Positions 41,679 through 50,589 of a DNA stretch of 64,000 nucleotides are shown here, one piece after another. The translations under genes were made by a program, and so were the position numbers. Position 1 is the first letter of the stretch, and each line of letters starts with the position of its first letter. The stretch spans positions 1-64,000 of the forward strand of contig NZ_JUGU01000001.1 in assembly GCF_000799465.1 (NCBI RefSeq), in the 5' to 3' direction. The notes beneath the pieces are model-generated. The model saw only the letters and a program-made list of their open reading frames with translations, was not told the origin of the DNA and made no database searches. This stretch comes from Psychroserpens sp. Hel_I_66 (lineage in GTDB: Bacteria > Bacteroidota > Bacteroidia > Flavobacteriales > Flavobacteriaceae).

Positions 41679-42458
41679 TTATAGTTTAGCAAACATTTTT
41701 TCCATTTTTGTTCTTTCTTCTTCTGCTAACTCAGCATCAACAAGAATTCTTCCACTATGCTCATCTGTAATAACTTTTTTACGGGATGCAATTTCAACTT
41801 GAATTTGTGGCGGTATGGTAAAGAACGATCCTCCAGATGCACCTCTTTCAATAGGAACAACTGCTAATCCATTTTTTACATTATTTCTAATACGCATGTA
41901 AGCCTTAACTAAACGATCGTCTAATTTCTTTTGGAAATCATCAGATTTTTTAAGTAAAGCCTCTTCTTCTTTTTGAGTTTCGGCTAAAATAGCATCCAAC
42001 TCTCCACGCTTATGTTTTAAGTGAGTTTTACGATCTTTAAGACGACCTTTGGTCTCATCAATAACCTCTTTCTTTTGATCGATTTGAACTTTAAATTCTT
42101 TAATATGCTTTTCAGCTAATTGAATTTCCAATTCTTGAAATTCAACCTCTTTAGTTAAAGAATTATATTCTCTGTTATTTCTAACATTTTTTTGCTGCTC
42201 GCTATATTTCTTAATTAAAGCTTTTGCTTCTTCAATTAAGTTCTTTTTTGATTTGATTTGATCATCAATCAAATCAAGGCTAGTAGCAAGTTTTTCAAGT
42301 CTTGTATTTAAACCTTCAACCTCATCTTCTAAATCTTGAACTTCTAGAGGCAATTCTCCCCTAACATTTCTTATTTCATCTACTCTTGAGTCGATTAATT
42401 GTAAATCATACAATGCTCTTAACCTATCTTCAACAGATGTTTCAGCTTTTTTTGCCAT
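41679..42458 (-). CDS. Coiled-coil protein of the C4-type zinc ribbon family, cysteines lost
   Basis: A 259-residue cytoplasmic protein. Residues about 10-185 are a long coiled coil (heptads such as LEDEVEGLNTRLEKLATSL). The C-terminal part aligns in pattern with the zf-RING_7 zinc ribbon, where CxxC and CxxC bind zinc, but the residues here are Ser, Ser, Asp and Ser (RGASGGSFFTIPP and VITDEHSGRILVD), so zinc cannot be bound in the usual way. It is 2 bases downstream of the Nif3 gene, a pairing widely conserved in bacteria. The role is unknown. Confidence 0.88.
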   Translation of the reverse strand: MAKKAETSVEDRLRALYDLQLIDSRVDEIRNVRGELPLEVQDLEDEVEGLNTRLEKLATSLDLIDDQIKSKKNLIEEAKALIKKYSEQQKNVRNNREYNSLTKEVEFQELEIQLAEKHIKEFKVQIDQKKEVIDETKGRLKDRKTHLKHKRGELDAILAETQKEEEALLKKSDDFQKKLDDRLVKAYMRIRNNVKNGLAVVPIERGASGGSFFTIPPQIQVEIASRKKVITDEHSGRILVDAELAEEERTKMEKMFAKL

Positions 42459-42460
42459 AA

Positions 42461-43555
42461 TTATAAATACTTTACCGGATTTGTATTTGTCGTTGATAAA
42501 ACGACTGCAAAATTAGTGATTTTTTTTGAGAGATAGTCAACTAAAAAGTTTTTTGTGAACTGTTCGCTTTCATAATGTCCAATATCTGCTAAAATTATGT
42601 CGTTTTCTGCTGAAAAGAAATCATGGTATTTCAAGTCGGCAGTTATCAAAACATCAGCTCCTGCTCGTTTTGCTGCCGAAATGGCAAAGCTTCCAGAGCC
42701 TCCGAGTACAGCTACTTTTTTAATACTTTGTTTTGAAATTTCTGAATGTCTTATTGATGAAACGTTCATTTTACCCTTTACAAAGTCTAAAAACTTCATG
42801 GTATCTTGTATTTCTTTTAAATCTCCAACCATACCTATGCCAATATGTTGATCGTAATTATCTAGAGTTGTGACCTCAAAAGCAACTTCCTCGTAAGGAT
42901 GATTCTTAAAAAGCGTTGCAAGTAACTTTGATTCTATATGCTTATTAAAAGTAACCGAAATTTGCACTTCCTTTTCTTCATGTAATTCTCCCTTTTCACC
43001 AAGTGTTGGGTTTGAATTTTCATTTCCTCTGTACGTTCCCTTGCCTTCAGTATTGAAGCTGCATTGGTCATAATTGCCAATATTGCCAGCTCCAGCTTTA
43101 AAGAGTTGAGATCTTAGGGTATTTGCATTTCCGAGGGGAACATAAGTTGTCAATTTTTTAATTGTGCCTTCCTGCGGAATCAAAATTTTCTTGTTGATCA
43201 ATCCCAAAGTATCACATATTATATCGTTGACGCCTTTAAAGACGTTGTCCAGAGCAGTGTGGATAGCATAAATAGCAATATCATTTTTAATGGCTTTTAA
43301 AACCGTACGCTCTACATAATTTTTACCTGTGAGCGATTTTAAGCCTTTAAAGATAATAGGGTGAAAGCTTATAATGAGATTGCAGTTTTTTTCGATAGCC
43401 TCATCAACCACCGTTTCTAGGGTGTCTAAAGTCACCAAAATACCCGTAACCTTAGTTTTTTTATCTCCTACAAGCAAACCCACATTATCAAAATCTTCGG
43501 CATAGGCTAAAGGCGCTAATTCTTCTAAATAGTTTGTGACCTCTTGAACTATCAT
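42461..43555 (-). CDS. Nif3-like dinuclear metal centre hexameric protein
   Basis: A 364-residue protein of the NIF3/YqfO (DUF34) family. The metal-binding His and Asp residues appear in ISFHPIIFKGLK, YAIHTALDNV and ILADIGHYESEQF. A PII-like insertion in the middle (residues about 130-235, with the YVPLGNANTLRSQLFKAGAGNIG motif) is the form seen in YqfO. The function is unsettled: it is linked to metal handling and to damaged-metabolite repair. A -7 element lies upstream and the downstream partner is the coiled-coil protein. Confidence 0.92.
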   Translation of the reverse strand: MIVQEVTNYLEELAPLAYAEDFDNVGLLVGDKKTKVTGILVTLDTLETVVDEAIEKNCNLIISFHPIIFKGLKSLTGKNYVERTVLKAIKNDIAIYAIHTALDNVFKGVNDIICDTLGLINKKILIPQEGTIKKLTTYVPLGNANTLRSQLFKAGAGNIGNYDQCSFNTEGKGTYRGNENSNPTLGEKGELHEEKEVQISVTFNKHIESKLLATLFKNHPYEEVAFEVTTLDNYDQHIGIGMVGDLKEIQDTMKFLDFVKGKMNVSSIRHSEISKQSIKKVAVLGGSGSFAISAAKRAGADVLITADLKYHDFFSAENDIILADIGHYESEQFTKNFLVDYLSKKITNFAVVLSTTNTNPVKYL

Positions 43556-43580
43556 GTTTTTTTAGTGTTCTGTTTAAAAA

Positions 43581-43588
43581 CAAATATA
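43581..43588 (-). promoter_or_regulatory. -7 element TATATTTG for the Nif3 operon
   Basis: An exact TAnnTTTG match on the minus strand, 25 bases before the ATG at 43555. The divergent lpxK has a related TAACTTCG at 43594-43601. Confidence 0.4.
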
Positions 43589-43607
43589 AAATATTAACTT
43601 CGTTCTA

Positions 43608-44624
43608 ATGAAGCTACTCAGAAAAATACTTTTTCCAATCGTACCTATATATTATCTCGTAACCTGGTTGCGCAATACATTTTATGATTTAGGCTGGAAA
43701 TCTTCAAAATTTTATGAGACCGCAGTGATATGCGTGGGAAATTTAAGTACAGGTGGTACTGGTAAAACCCCAACTATTGAGTATCTAATAAGGTTATTGA
43801 GTGACCACTATAAAATCGCCACTTTGAGTAGAGGTTATAAACGAGAGACAAATGGTTTTATCATAGCAAATGATCTTGCAACAGCAAAAACCATTGGTGA
43901 TGAGCCATTTCAGTTTTATAATAAATTTGGGGATGTAATCGTGAGTGTTGATGTAAATAGGCAGAATGGGATTGAGCAGCTCATAAAATTAAAGCAACCA
44001 GATGTTATTTTACTGGATGATGCATTTCAGCATAGAAAAGTAAAACCAGGGTTTAATATTTTATTGACAGCTTACGATAATCTGTATTGTGATGATATTG
44101 TTTTGCCAACTGGTAACCTTAGAGAACCAAAAGATGGAGCAAATCGTGCAAATTGCATTGTGGTAACAAAATGTCCTGTTACTTTATCTTCTTCGGAAAA
44201 ATCAACTATCATAAAAAAATTGAATCCGTTGAGTCATCAGCAGGTTTTTTTTAGTTCCATTTCTTATTCTGAAACTATTTTTAATGTTGAAGATTCCCAA
44301 TCGATAAACCAATTAAAAGGCAGAAAATTTACTTTAGTAACAGGTATCGCCAACCCAAAGCCAATTGTAGATCATTTAAAATCTCAATTTTTGGATTTTG
44401 AACATCTAAATTTTAAGGATCACCATAGTTTTTCTAATGATGAAATTGAAAGTTTAAAACAAAGGGAATTTATTTTAACTACAGAAAAAGATTATGTAAG
44501 GTTGAAAGATAGTTTTATGGACCAACCCTCTAAATTATGGTATTTACCGATTACTTTTAGTATTGATGATTTTAATGAGTTCGATTCTCAAATATTATCA
44601 TTTGTAAGTGCTTTTTATTTATGA
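43608..44624 (+). CDS. lpxK: Tetraacyldisaccharide 4'-kinase
   Basis: A 338-residue inner-membrane-associated kinase that phosphorylates the lipid A disaccharide at the 4' position. It has an N-terminal hydrophobic helix (LFPIVPIYYLVTWLRN), a Walker A GNLSTGGTGKTP, TLSRGYKRETNGF, and LLDDAFQHRKVKPGFNILL with the catalytic Asp-Asp/His. Length fits the family. The organism therefore makes lipid A with a 4'-phosphate at some stage. The gene converges on the histidine kinase gene and overlaps it by 10 bases. Confidence 0.95.
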   Translation: MKLLRKILFPIVPIYYLVTWLRNTFYDLGWKSSKFYETAVICVGNLSTGGTGKTPTIEYLIRLLSDHYKIATLSRGYKRETNGFIIANDLATAKTIGDEPFQFYNKFGDVIVSVDVNRQNGIEQLIKLKQPDVILLDDAFQHRKVKPGFNILLTAYDNLYCDDIVLPTGNLREPKDGANRANCIVVTKCPVTLSSSEKSTIIKKLNPLSHQQVFFSSISYSETIFNVEDSQSINQLKGRKFTLVTGIANPKPIVDHLKSQFLDFEHLNFKDHHSFSNDEIESLKQREFILTTEKDYVRLKDSFMDQPSKLWYLPITFSIDDFNEFDSQILSFVSAFYL

Positions 44625-46858
44625 ATTGGAGCTGTAGCTTTTTGATTCGCCAATACTTCGTAGAGTTTCTTTTCAAAATCTTCCTGCTTAAATGGTTTTG
44701 AAATAATGTCATCAAAACCTGCTTCGTCAAATTCATGCATTTTATCTTCTAACGTTACTGCTGTAAGAGCAAAAATAGTCAGCTCTTTGTCAAAAGTCCT
44801 AATGATTTTAGTGGCTTCCAATCCGCTAATTCCTGGCATATGAATATCCATCAAAACAACATTATAATTATTTTGTTTCACTTGTTCTACAGCTGCCTCG
44901 CCATTGTCTACAATATCACATTCAAGATTCATTTTGTTTAGAATCTTTTTAGTGATCATTTGGTTGATCTTATTGTCCTCGACAATTAAAATCTTAATGT
45001 TGCTAATGTCCAATTTGCTAATGTTTTTAGAGTAATCTTCTTTTTCGATTTTAACAGTTTCTGGAGCGTAGGTTAATGGGATTTCAAAAAAGAAGGTTGT
45101 TCCTTTTCCGAGTTCACTTTTTAAGTAGATTTTTCCTTTTAATATTTCAATTAGACCTTTTACGATAGACAGACCTAAACCTGTCCCACCATATTTTCTA
45201 TTGATTTGAATGGAGCCTTGGGAGAAGCTCTCAAACATATTTTCTTGTTTTTCTTTGGAGATACCAATACCATTATCTTCAATTTCGAAGCGTAACATAT
45301 AGTCATTGGCATTATTGCTAATACTATAAACTCTTACCCAGATGTCACCGTCTTTTGTGAATTTAATGGAGTTACCAATTAAATTGATGAGTATTTGGGA
45401 TATTTTTAAATTATCACCTATGTAAGTTTCGGGTAGGCCTTTTTGAAACTCATAGTGCATTTTAGTATTATTATCTGAAGCCGAATTATTAAGAGCAGAA
45501 CATACATTTTCAACCTTAGTTTTAAGATTAAATAATACTGGATCTAACTCGACCTTATTAGCCTCAATTTTATTGATTTGAAGAATATCATTGATAAAAG
45601 TCAATAAATAATCTCCAGAAAATTTTAATGATTTTAAATGCGGTATTTGTTTTTCATTAGGCTCTTCTTCTAAAAGCATATTTGTTAAACCGGTTACAGC
45701 GTATAAAGGTGTTCTTAACTCGTGAGTTACTGTAGATAAAAAATTAGCTTTTGTTTTTGAGGCTAATTCGGCTCTTTTCATTGCTTCAATTAAATCATCA
45801 TTCTTTTCTTGAAGCATATTATTAGACTTTAATCTAATATTATTGTTTTTATAAAGTGATAGCGTTAAAAGCGATAAAATCGTTATTAAGGCAATACTTA
45901 AAATTGTTGTGATTTTGGCTAGGTTACTGTCAGACTCTTGTTCTTCGACTTTCGTTTTAAGTTTTTGAAATTCAGAAACATTATAATTGTTTACGTATTT
46001 TTTATTTCCAGAAAGTGACCTATTTGCTCGTTCTACAGCTAATAAAGAATCTGAAAGACTCACATGTTTTTGTAAATAATCATGAGCTTGTTTAAAATCA
46101 TTATCACTTTTATAGATATTGCTCAATGTCAAAAAAGCCTCGTTGATATTGTCTATTTGCTTATTGCTTTGAGCGATTTGCAATCCTTCATTTGTAAGAG
46201 AAATTCCTTTTTTAATGTTGCCGAGCTTTACTTGTGATTTACCGTTAAAAATTAAAGCATTTGACTGGATATTTTTTTGATTATTCTTTCTTGCTAAAAC
46301 AATTGTTTTTTCAAAAAACGATTTTGCAGTTTTGTAATCTTTAAGGTTAAAATATACTTTACCTTGGTTTAAGGTTATTTCAGGAATTTTTGCTTCTAGA
46401 TCATTTTCTTCAAAAAGAGTTTTTGCAGAATTGAAATATCCCAGTGCATCACTATACTCTTCTTTACCAGCATGAAGAGATCCTTTTATACTGTATGTCA
46501 CTGCTAAGTTCTCATTATCTTCAATCTCTCTCTGTATTTCTGCAGCTTTTATTAAGGAGGCCAAAGATTTATCAAATTCATTTGCTGTAAACTGTAATTT
46601 ACCAATATTGGCATAGATTACGCCTTGGCTTTTTTTGTCTTCAATGGTTATGGCAAATTCTAGTGCTTTTTCAAGATTCTCTTTAGCACTTAGATAATCA
46701 CCTCTTTTTTGATCGAATTCAGATTGTGTTATTGTGTTTTCAATACGTAATTTAACAACTTCAATATCTTGAATAACCTCATTTTGCGCAAATACTGCGC
46801 AGGAGATACTTATAAAAAAAGCAAAAAGATAATGTTTAGTCTGAGACATATTCGCCAC
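44615..46858 (-). CDS. Hybrid sensor histidine kinase with TPR sensor and receiver domain
   Basis: A 747-residue protein. A signal-like helix (residues 9-24) is followed by TPR repeats (about 45-280), a coiled stretch, a transmembrane helix (about 315-336), the HisKA domain with phospho-His379 in THELRTPLYAV, and the HATPase domain (IGNSIKFTKDGD, DNGIGISKEKQ, GTGLGLSIVKGL). A C-terminal receiver (LIVEDNKINQ, phospho-Asp in VVLMDIHMPG, ALTAVT, KPF) completes it. The sensor is periplasmic and the phosphorelay cytoplasmic. No DNA-binding response regulator is adjacent. The signal is unknown. A TATATTTG box lies at 46870-46877. Confidence 0.93.
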   Translation of the reverse strand: MANMSQTKHYLFAFFISISCAVFAQNEVIQDIEVVKLRIENTITQSEFDQKRGDYLSAKENLEKALEFAITIEDKKSQGVIYANIGKLQFTANEFDKSLASLIKAAEIQREIEDNENLAVTYSIKGSLHAGKEEYSDALGYFNSAKTLFEENDLEAKIPEITLNQGKVYFNLKDYKTAKSFFEKTIVLARKNNQKNIQSNALIFNGKSQVKLGNIKKGISLTNEGLQIAQSNKQIDNINEAFLTLSNIYKSDNDFKQAHDYLQKHVSLSDSLLAVERANRSLSGNKKYVNNYNVSEFQKLKTKVEEQESDSNLAKITTILSIALITILSLLTLSLYKNNNIRLKSNNMLQEKNDDLIEAMKRAELASKTKANFLSTVTHELRTPLYAVTGLTNMLLEEEPNEKQIPHLKSLKFSGDYLLTFINDILQINKIEANKVELDPVLFNLKTKVENVCSALNNSASDNNTKMHYEFQKGLPETYIGDNLKISQILINLIGNSIKFTKDGDIWVRVYSISNNANDYMLRFEIEDNGIGISKEKQENMFESFSQGSIQINRKYGGTGLGLSIVKGLIEILKGKIYLKSELGKGTTFFFEIPLTYAPETVKIEKEDYSKNISKLDISNIKILIVEDNKINQMITKKILNKMNLECDIVDNGEAAVEQVKQNNYNVVLMDIHMPGISGLEATKIIRTFDKELTIFALTAVTLEDKMHEFDEAGFDDIISKPFKQEDFEKKLYEVLANQKATAPIHK

Positions 46859-46899
46859 TTTAATTAAGACAAATATAAATATTTATTCGACAAAATACA

Positions 46900-47898
46900 C
46901 TATTTCATCGTTAAATCGCTTATTAAATCTAAAACTCTACTAGAATAGCCAGTTTCATTATCATACCACCCAATTATTTTAATCATATTTCCACCAATCA
47001 CAGAAGTCATTTGGGAATCGAAAATGCATGAATGCGTGTTACCAACAATATCTATAGAGACAATTGGGTCTTCAGTATATTCAAGAATGTTTTTTAAATA
47101 GGTATCTGCAGCATATTTGAAAGCAGTATTTATTTCATCAATGGTAACAGTTCTCTCAACGTTAAACGTGATATCTGTTAAAGAGCCATTTGCAACGGGA
47201 ACTCTAATGCCACAACCGCCTATAACATTTGATAATTTTGGAAAAATCTTTGTCAAGGCTTTTGCAGCCCCTGTTGTTGTTGGTACAATAGACTGTCCTG
47301 CTGCTCTAGCGCGTCTCAAATCACGATGTGGTTGGTCATGCAAACTTTGATCGGTTGTATAAGAGTGAACAGTTGTGATATATGCTTGTTTGACACCACA
47401 AAGTTTATCAATAATCGCAATCATTGGTGCTGCATTATTGGTCGTACAAGAGGCATTGGAAATTATAAGATCTTCACTATTAATATCACTGTCATTCACG
47501 CCTAAAACAATTGTGCTTATATCATCCTCAATTGGAGGAACAGATAGAATTACACGTTTTGCTCCATTGTTGATGTGATGTTTTAAGTCTTCGGAAAGTT
47601 TAAATTTTCCGGAAGCTTCTATTACAAAATCCACATTGTAAGGTTTCCAATCTATTAACTTTGGATGGGTATTATTTAATAAAGGGATAGGCTTTTGGTT
47701 AATGAAAATAGTATTTTCCGAAGAAGAAATCTCTTGTTTTGAAATCCCATGGATACTATCATACTTTAGTAAGTGGCTTAACGTTTTTGCGTCTGCGAGA
47801 TCATTGATTGCAACAACTTCAATATTCTCTCGATCTTGAATTAATCTGCAAACGCGTCTACCAATTCGGCCAAAACCATTAATTGCAACACGAATCAT
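46900..47898 (-). CDS. gap: Glyceraldehyde-3-phosphate dehydrogenase
   Basis: A 332-residue NAD-dependent enzyme. The Rossmann motif is INGFGRIGRRVCRL. The catalytic Cys is in SNASCTTNNAAPM, where the usual second Cys is Asn. HSYTTDQSLHDQPHRDLRRARAA holds the active-site His, and WYDNETGYSSRV is at the end. The chain is complete. It overlaps lipA by one base and is translated after it. Glycolytic rather than biosynthetic use is likely, but a second gap elsewhere cannot be excluded. Confidence 0.95.
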   Translation of the reverse strand: MIRVAINGFGRIGRRVCRLIQDRENIEVVAINDLADAKTLSHLLKYDSIHGISKQEISSSENTIFINQKPIPLLNNTHPKLIDWKPYNVDFVIEASGKFKLSEDLKHHINNGAKRVILSVPPIEDDISTIVLGVNDSDINSEDLIISNASCTTNNAAPMIAIIDKLCGVKQAYITTVHSYTTDQSLHDQPHRDLRRARAAGQSIVPTTTGAAKALTKIFPKLSNVIGGCGIRVPVANGSLTDITFNVERTVTIDEINTAFKYAADTYLKNILEYTEDPIVSIDIVGNTHSCIFDSQMTSVIGGNMIKIIGWYDNETGYSSRVLDLISDLTMK

Positions 47899-48779
47899 TA
47901 ATTGATATGTTTTTGAGCTTTATAGGATGATCTAACCAAAGCACTACTTTCAACATGTCTAAAACCTAAATCGAGTCCAATTTCTTTATATTCTTCAAAT
48001 TGATCTGGTGTTACAAAATGTTTTACAGGTAAATGTTTTTTACTTGGCTGGAGATATTGACCAATGGTTACAACGTCTACGTCATTTGCTCTCAAATCAT
48101 GTAAAGTCTCTATCACTTCTTCGCGCTCTTCGCCTAAGCCTAGCATGATGCCAGATTTCGTTCTGCGTTGTCCTTGCTGCTTGAGATACTTTAGTACGCC
48201 CAAACTTCTTTCATATTTTGCCTGGATTCTAACTTCGCGTGTTAATCGTTTTACAGTTTCTATATTGTGCGATACGACTTCTGGTGCGACGTCGATAATT
48301 CTATCGATATGTCTTTCAATTCCCTGAAAATCTGGAATTAGGGTTTCTAAGGTGGTTTCAGGGTTCATGCGTCTCACTGCTTTTACAGTTTCACTCCACA
48401 TGATACTTCCCATGTCTTTTAGGTCATCTCTGTCTACACTAGTTAGAACTGCATGTTTGATGCTCATGATTTTTATTGAGCGGGCTACTTTTTCTGGCTC
48501 GTCCCAGTCGACCGTTTCTGGTCTACCTGTTTTTACACCACAAAACCCACATGATCTTGTGCAAACGTTTCCTAAAATCATAAAAGTAGCAGTACCTTCT
48601 CCCCAACATTCACCCATATTAGGACAACTTCCAGATGTACAAATTGTATTCAACTTATATTTATCTACAAGACCTCTAAGCTCTGTATATTTTTTTCCAG
48701 TTGGTAACTTTACACGCAGCCATTTTGGTTTTGGCTCACGTACATTTACGACTGGTTTTGATGCGATTTTTGTTTCCAT
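47898..48779 (-). CDS. lipA: Lipoyl synthase
   Basis: A 293-residue radical SAM enzyme that inserts two sulfurs into octanoyl groups on dehydrogenase E2 subunits. The auxiliary cluster Cys are seen in [13 protein letters not shown], the radical SAM motif in CTRSCGFC, and the closing Ser near the C-terminus in [12 protein letters not shown]. Length is normal. An exact TATCTTTG box (48799-48806) stands 19 bases before the start, between lipA and the Nramp gene, so lipA-gap form their own operon. Confidence 0.96.
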   Translation of the reverse strand: METKIASKPVVNVREPKPKWLRVKLPTGKKYTELRGLVDKYKLNTICTSGSCPNMGECWGEGTATFMILGNVCTRSCGFCGVKTGRPETVDWDEPEKVARSIKIMSIKHAVLTSVDRDDLKDMGSIMWSETVKAVRRMNPETTLETLIPDFQGIERHIDRIIDVAPEVVSHNIETVKRLTREVRIQAKYERSLGVLKYLKQQGQRRTKSGIMLGLGEEREEVIETLHDLRANDVDVVTIGQYLQPSKKHLPVKHFVTPDQFEEYKEIGLDLGFRHVESSALVRSSYKAQKHIN

Positions 48780-48798
48780 TTAATACATTTATGGATTA

Positions 48799-48806
48799 CA
48801 AAGATA
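48799..48806 (-). promoter_or_regulatory. -7 element TATCTTTG for lipA-gap
   Basis: An exact TAnnTTTG match on the minus strand, between the Nramp stop (48830) and the lipA ATG (48779). No clear -33 box. Confidence 0.45.
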
Positions 48807-48829
48807 CAAAGTATATTGTTAATGACTTG

Positions 48830-50041
48830 TTATAATATGCTAAGATACCAGATGCAGAATCCTATTAAAAAAATAATTCCCAACCAACTTAAAACATGAA
48901 GTTTTATGCTTGGTTGCCATTCTTTAGGAGTGTGTTTGCTACTAATTAATCTATAGTTGATTATAGCATAGAAGGGTGCGGTTAGAAAAGATAATACAGT
49001 AGCTATTTTGATGAGTAATCCCATTTCAGACTTAAGAAAAAAGAAAATTATAATTGTTCCAAAAATTAAAACTAAAATCCAAAACAAATAAGATTTTTTG
49101 GAAAGTTTACCAAATAGGAGCTGAGTTGTTTTTTCCATGGCTCTGGGTGATGCGTCAAGAGTTGTTAGTGTGGTGCTAAACATGGTTGTAAATGCTGCAA
49201 TACCAATGATAATGTATGACCAATTACCCAAATTTTTTGTGTACATTGAAATTAATTGGTTAGAGAATTCACCAGCTTTATCACTAAACGTTTCTCCACT
49301 TTGAAACATGACCATTGCTCCCAACCCTAAAAAGCCCAAACCTAGAATGATTGTAGCAAAGTAGCCAACGTTAAAATCAAAGAGGGTAGATTTTACGGTG
49401 TATTCTGGATTGGATTTCTGTTTTTCTATGGCCCAAAGTGAATGCCATATAGAAATATCTAAAGGAGCAGGCATCCAGCCCATAAATGCTATTAAAAAGC
49501 CAAATTGAGCGGTCTCAGGAAACACTTGGCTAAATGATATAGGCTCTGCGGTATTGTGAAATGCAAATCCAACAGCTATTAAGGTGCTTATGGTTAGCGT
49601 TATGATGATGAACTTCATGAGTTTGTCCAAAAAACTGTATTTACCAATGATCAAGATGAAAAAACAGATGGCTAGAATGATCACCGTCCAAGTTTCCGTA
49701 GAAATAAAATCACCAAAAATAGAGGTTGCCAATCCTGCTGTAACAATGGTGACCGCAGTTTGTATAGTAAACATGGTTGCAAACGTGAGAACAAAATAGG
49801 CTATCAAAACTCCTTTGCCTAATTTTCTATAACCATCTAAAAGTGTTTCGCCAGTTGCCATAGCGTACCGTGGACCAAATTGAAAAAAGGGATATTTAAA
49901 TAGGTTGACTAAAAGTAAAGCCCAAATTAATCCGAAGCCAAAATCTGCACCTGCTCTAGTAGATTGAACAAGATGTGATACACCAATTGCAGCGCCTGCA
50001 AATAATAATCCTGGACCTATTTTTTTAAAGCTAAGCTTCAT
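48830..50041 (-). CDS. Nramp-like family membrane transporter
   Basis: A 403-residue protein with about eleven hydrophobic segments. Overall pattern and length fit the Nramp superfamily (GPGLLFAGAAIGVSHLVQST near TM1; FLIAFMGWMPAPLDISIWHS near TM6; FTTMFSTTLTTLDASPRAM). The canonical metal motifs DPGN in TM1 and MPH in TM6 are not seen: the sites read AIGVSH and MPAPLD. So the substrate may not be Mn or Fe. It is the last gene of the operon starting at 51902; its ATG overlaps the stop of the sigma-factor gene by one base. Confidence 0.85.
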   Translation of the reverse strand: MKLSFKKIGPGLLFAGAAIGVSHLVQSTRAGADFGFGLIWALLLVNLFKYPFFQFGPRYAMATGETLLDGYRKLGKGVLIAYFVLTFATMFTIQTAVTIVTAGLATSIFGDFISTETWTVIILAICFFILIIGKYSFLDKLMKFIIITLTISTLIAVGFAFHNTAEPISFSQVFPETAQFGFLIAFMGWMPAPLDISIWHSLWAIEKQKSNPEYTVKSTLFDFNVGYFATIILGLGFLGLGAMVMFQSGETFSDKAGEFSNQLISMYTKNLGNWSYIIIGIAAFTTMFSTTLTTLDASPRAMEKTTQLLFGKLSKKSYLFWILVLIFGTIIIFFFLKSEMGLLIKIATVLSFLTAPFYAIINYRLISSKHTPKEWQPSIKLHVLSWLGIIFLIGFCIWYLSIL

Positions 50042-50589
50042 TATTCTTTTTTAATAATCTCTGCAAGAAGTTTTTTTGCGCGTAAGAGTTTCACTTTTAT
50101 ATTGTTGATGGGCTCATCTACTTGTAAGGAAATTTCTTTGTAGCTTAATTCTTGAAAATATCTCAAGTTAATAACTTCCTGATAATGAGGTTTTAATTTT
50201 TTAATGTCTCGAAGTAATTTTGCGAGATTTTGCTCGGTAATTAATATATCCTCTGGTGATGGTGACTCATCAATTATAGTGTAGTAATCTTTTTCTTCAT
50301 CTGTATTGGAATGACTGTAAATGCTGGACTTCTGTTTTCTTAGTAAGTCAATATGAATATTCTTTGAAATGGTGACAAGCCATGTTGAAAATTCATATTT
50401 ATCATTATAGGTATCAATTTTATCGAATGCTTTTGAAAACGTCTGGATGGTAATATCTTCAGCATCATTTTCGTTTTCTGTACGTTTTAGTTGAAATCCA
50501 TAAACAGTATTCCAAAACGAATCTAACAAAAAATTAAAGGCAATCTGATCATTTTTCTTGGCTTTTTCTATGGCGTCTTTTACTTCCAA
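50041..50589 (-). CDS. ECF RNA polymerase sigma factor (TTG start)
   Basis: A 182-residue sigma-70 family protein. Region 2 is visible as ENDAEDITIQTFSKAFDKIDTY, FSTWLVTISKNIHIDLLRKQ, and region 4 as LKPHYQEVINLRYFQELSYKEISLQVDEPINNIKVKLLRAKKLL. The frame is open far upstream, but that part overlaps the glycosyltransferase gene; the TTG at 50589 (MEVKDAIEKAKKN), overlapping that gene's stop by 10 bases, is the sensible start. No anti-sigma gene is adjacent. Its place between a glycosyltransferase and an Nramp-like gene is unusual. Confidence 0.88.
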   Translation of the reverse strand: MEVKDAIEKAKKNDQIAFNFLLDSFWNTVYGFQLKRTENENDAEDITIQTFSKAFDKIDTYNDKYEFSTWLVTISKNIHIDLLRKQKSSIYSHSNTDEEKDYYTIIDESPSPEDILITEQNLAKLLRDIKKLKPHYQEVINLRYFQELSYKEISLQVDEPINNIKVKLLRAKKLLAEIIKKE

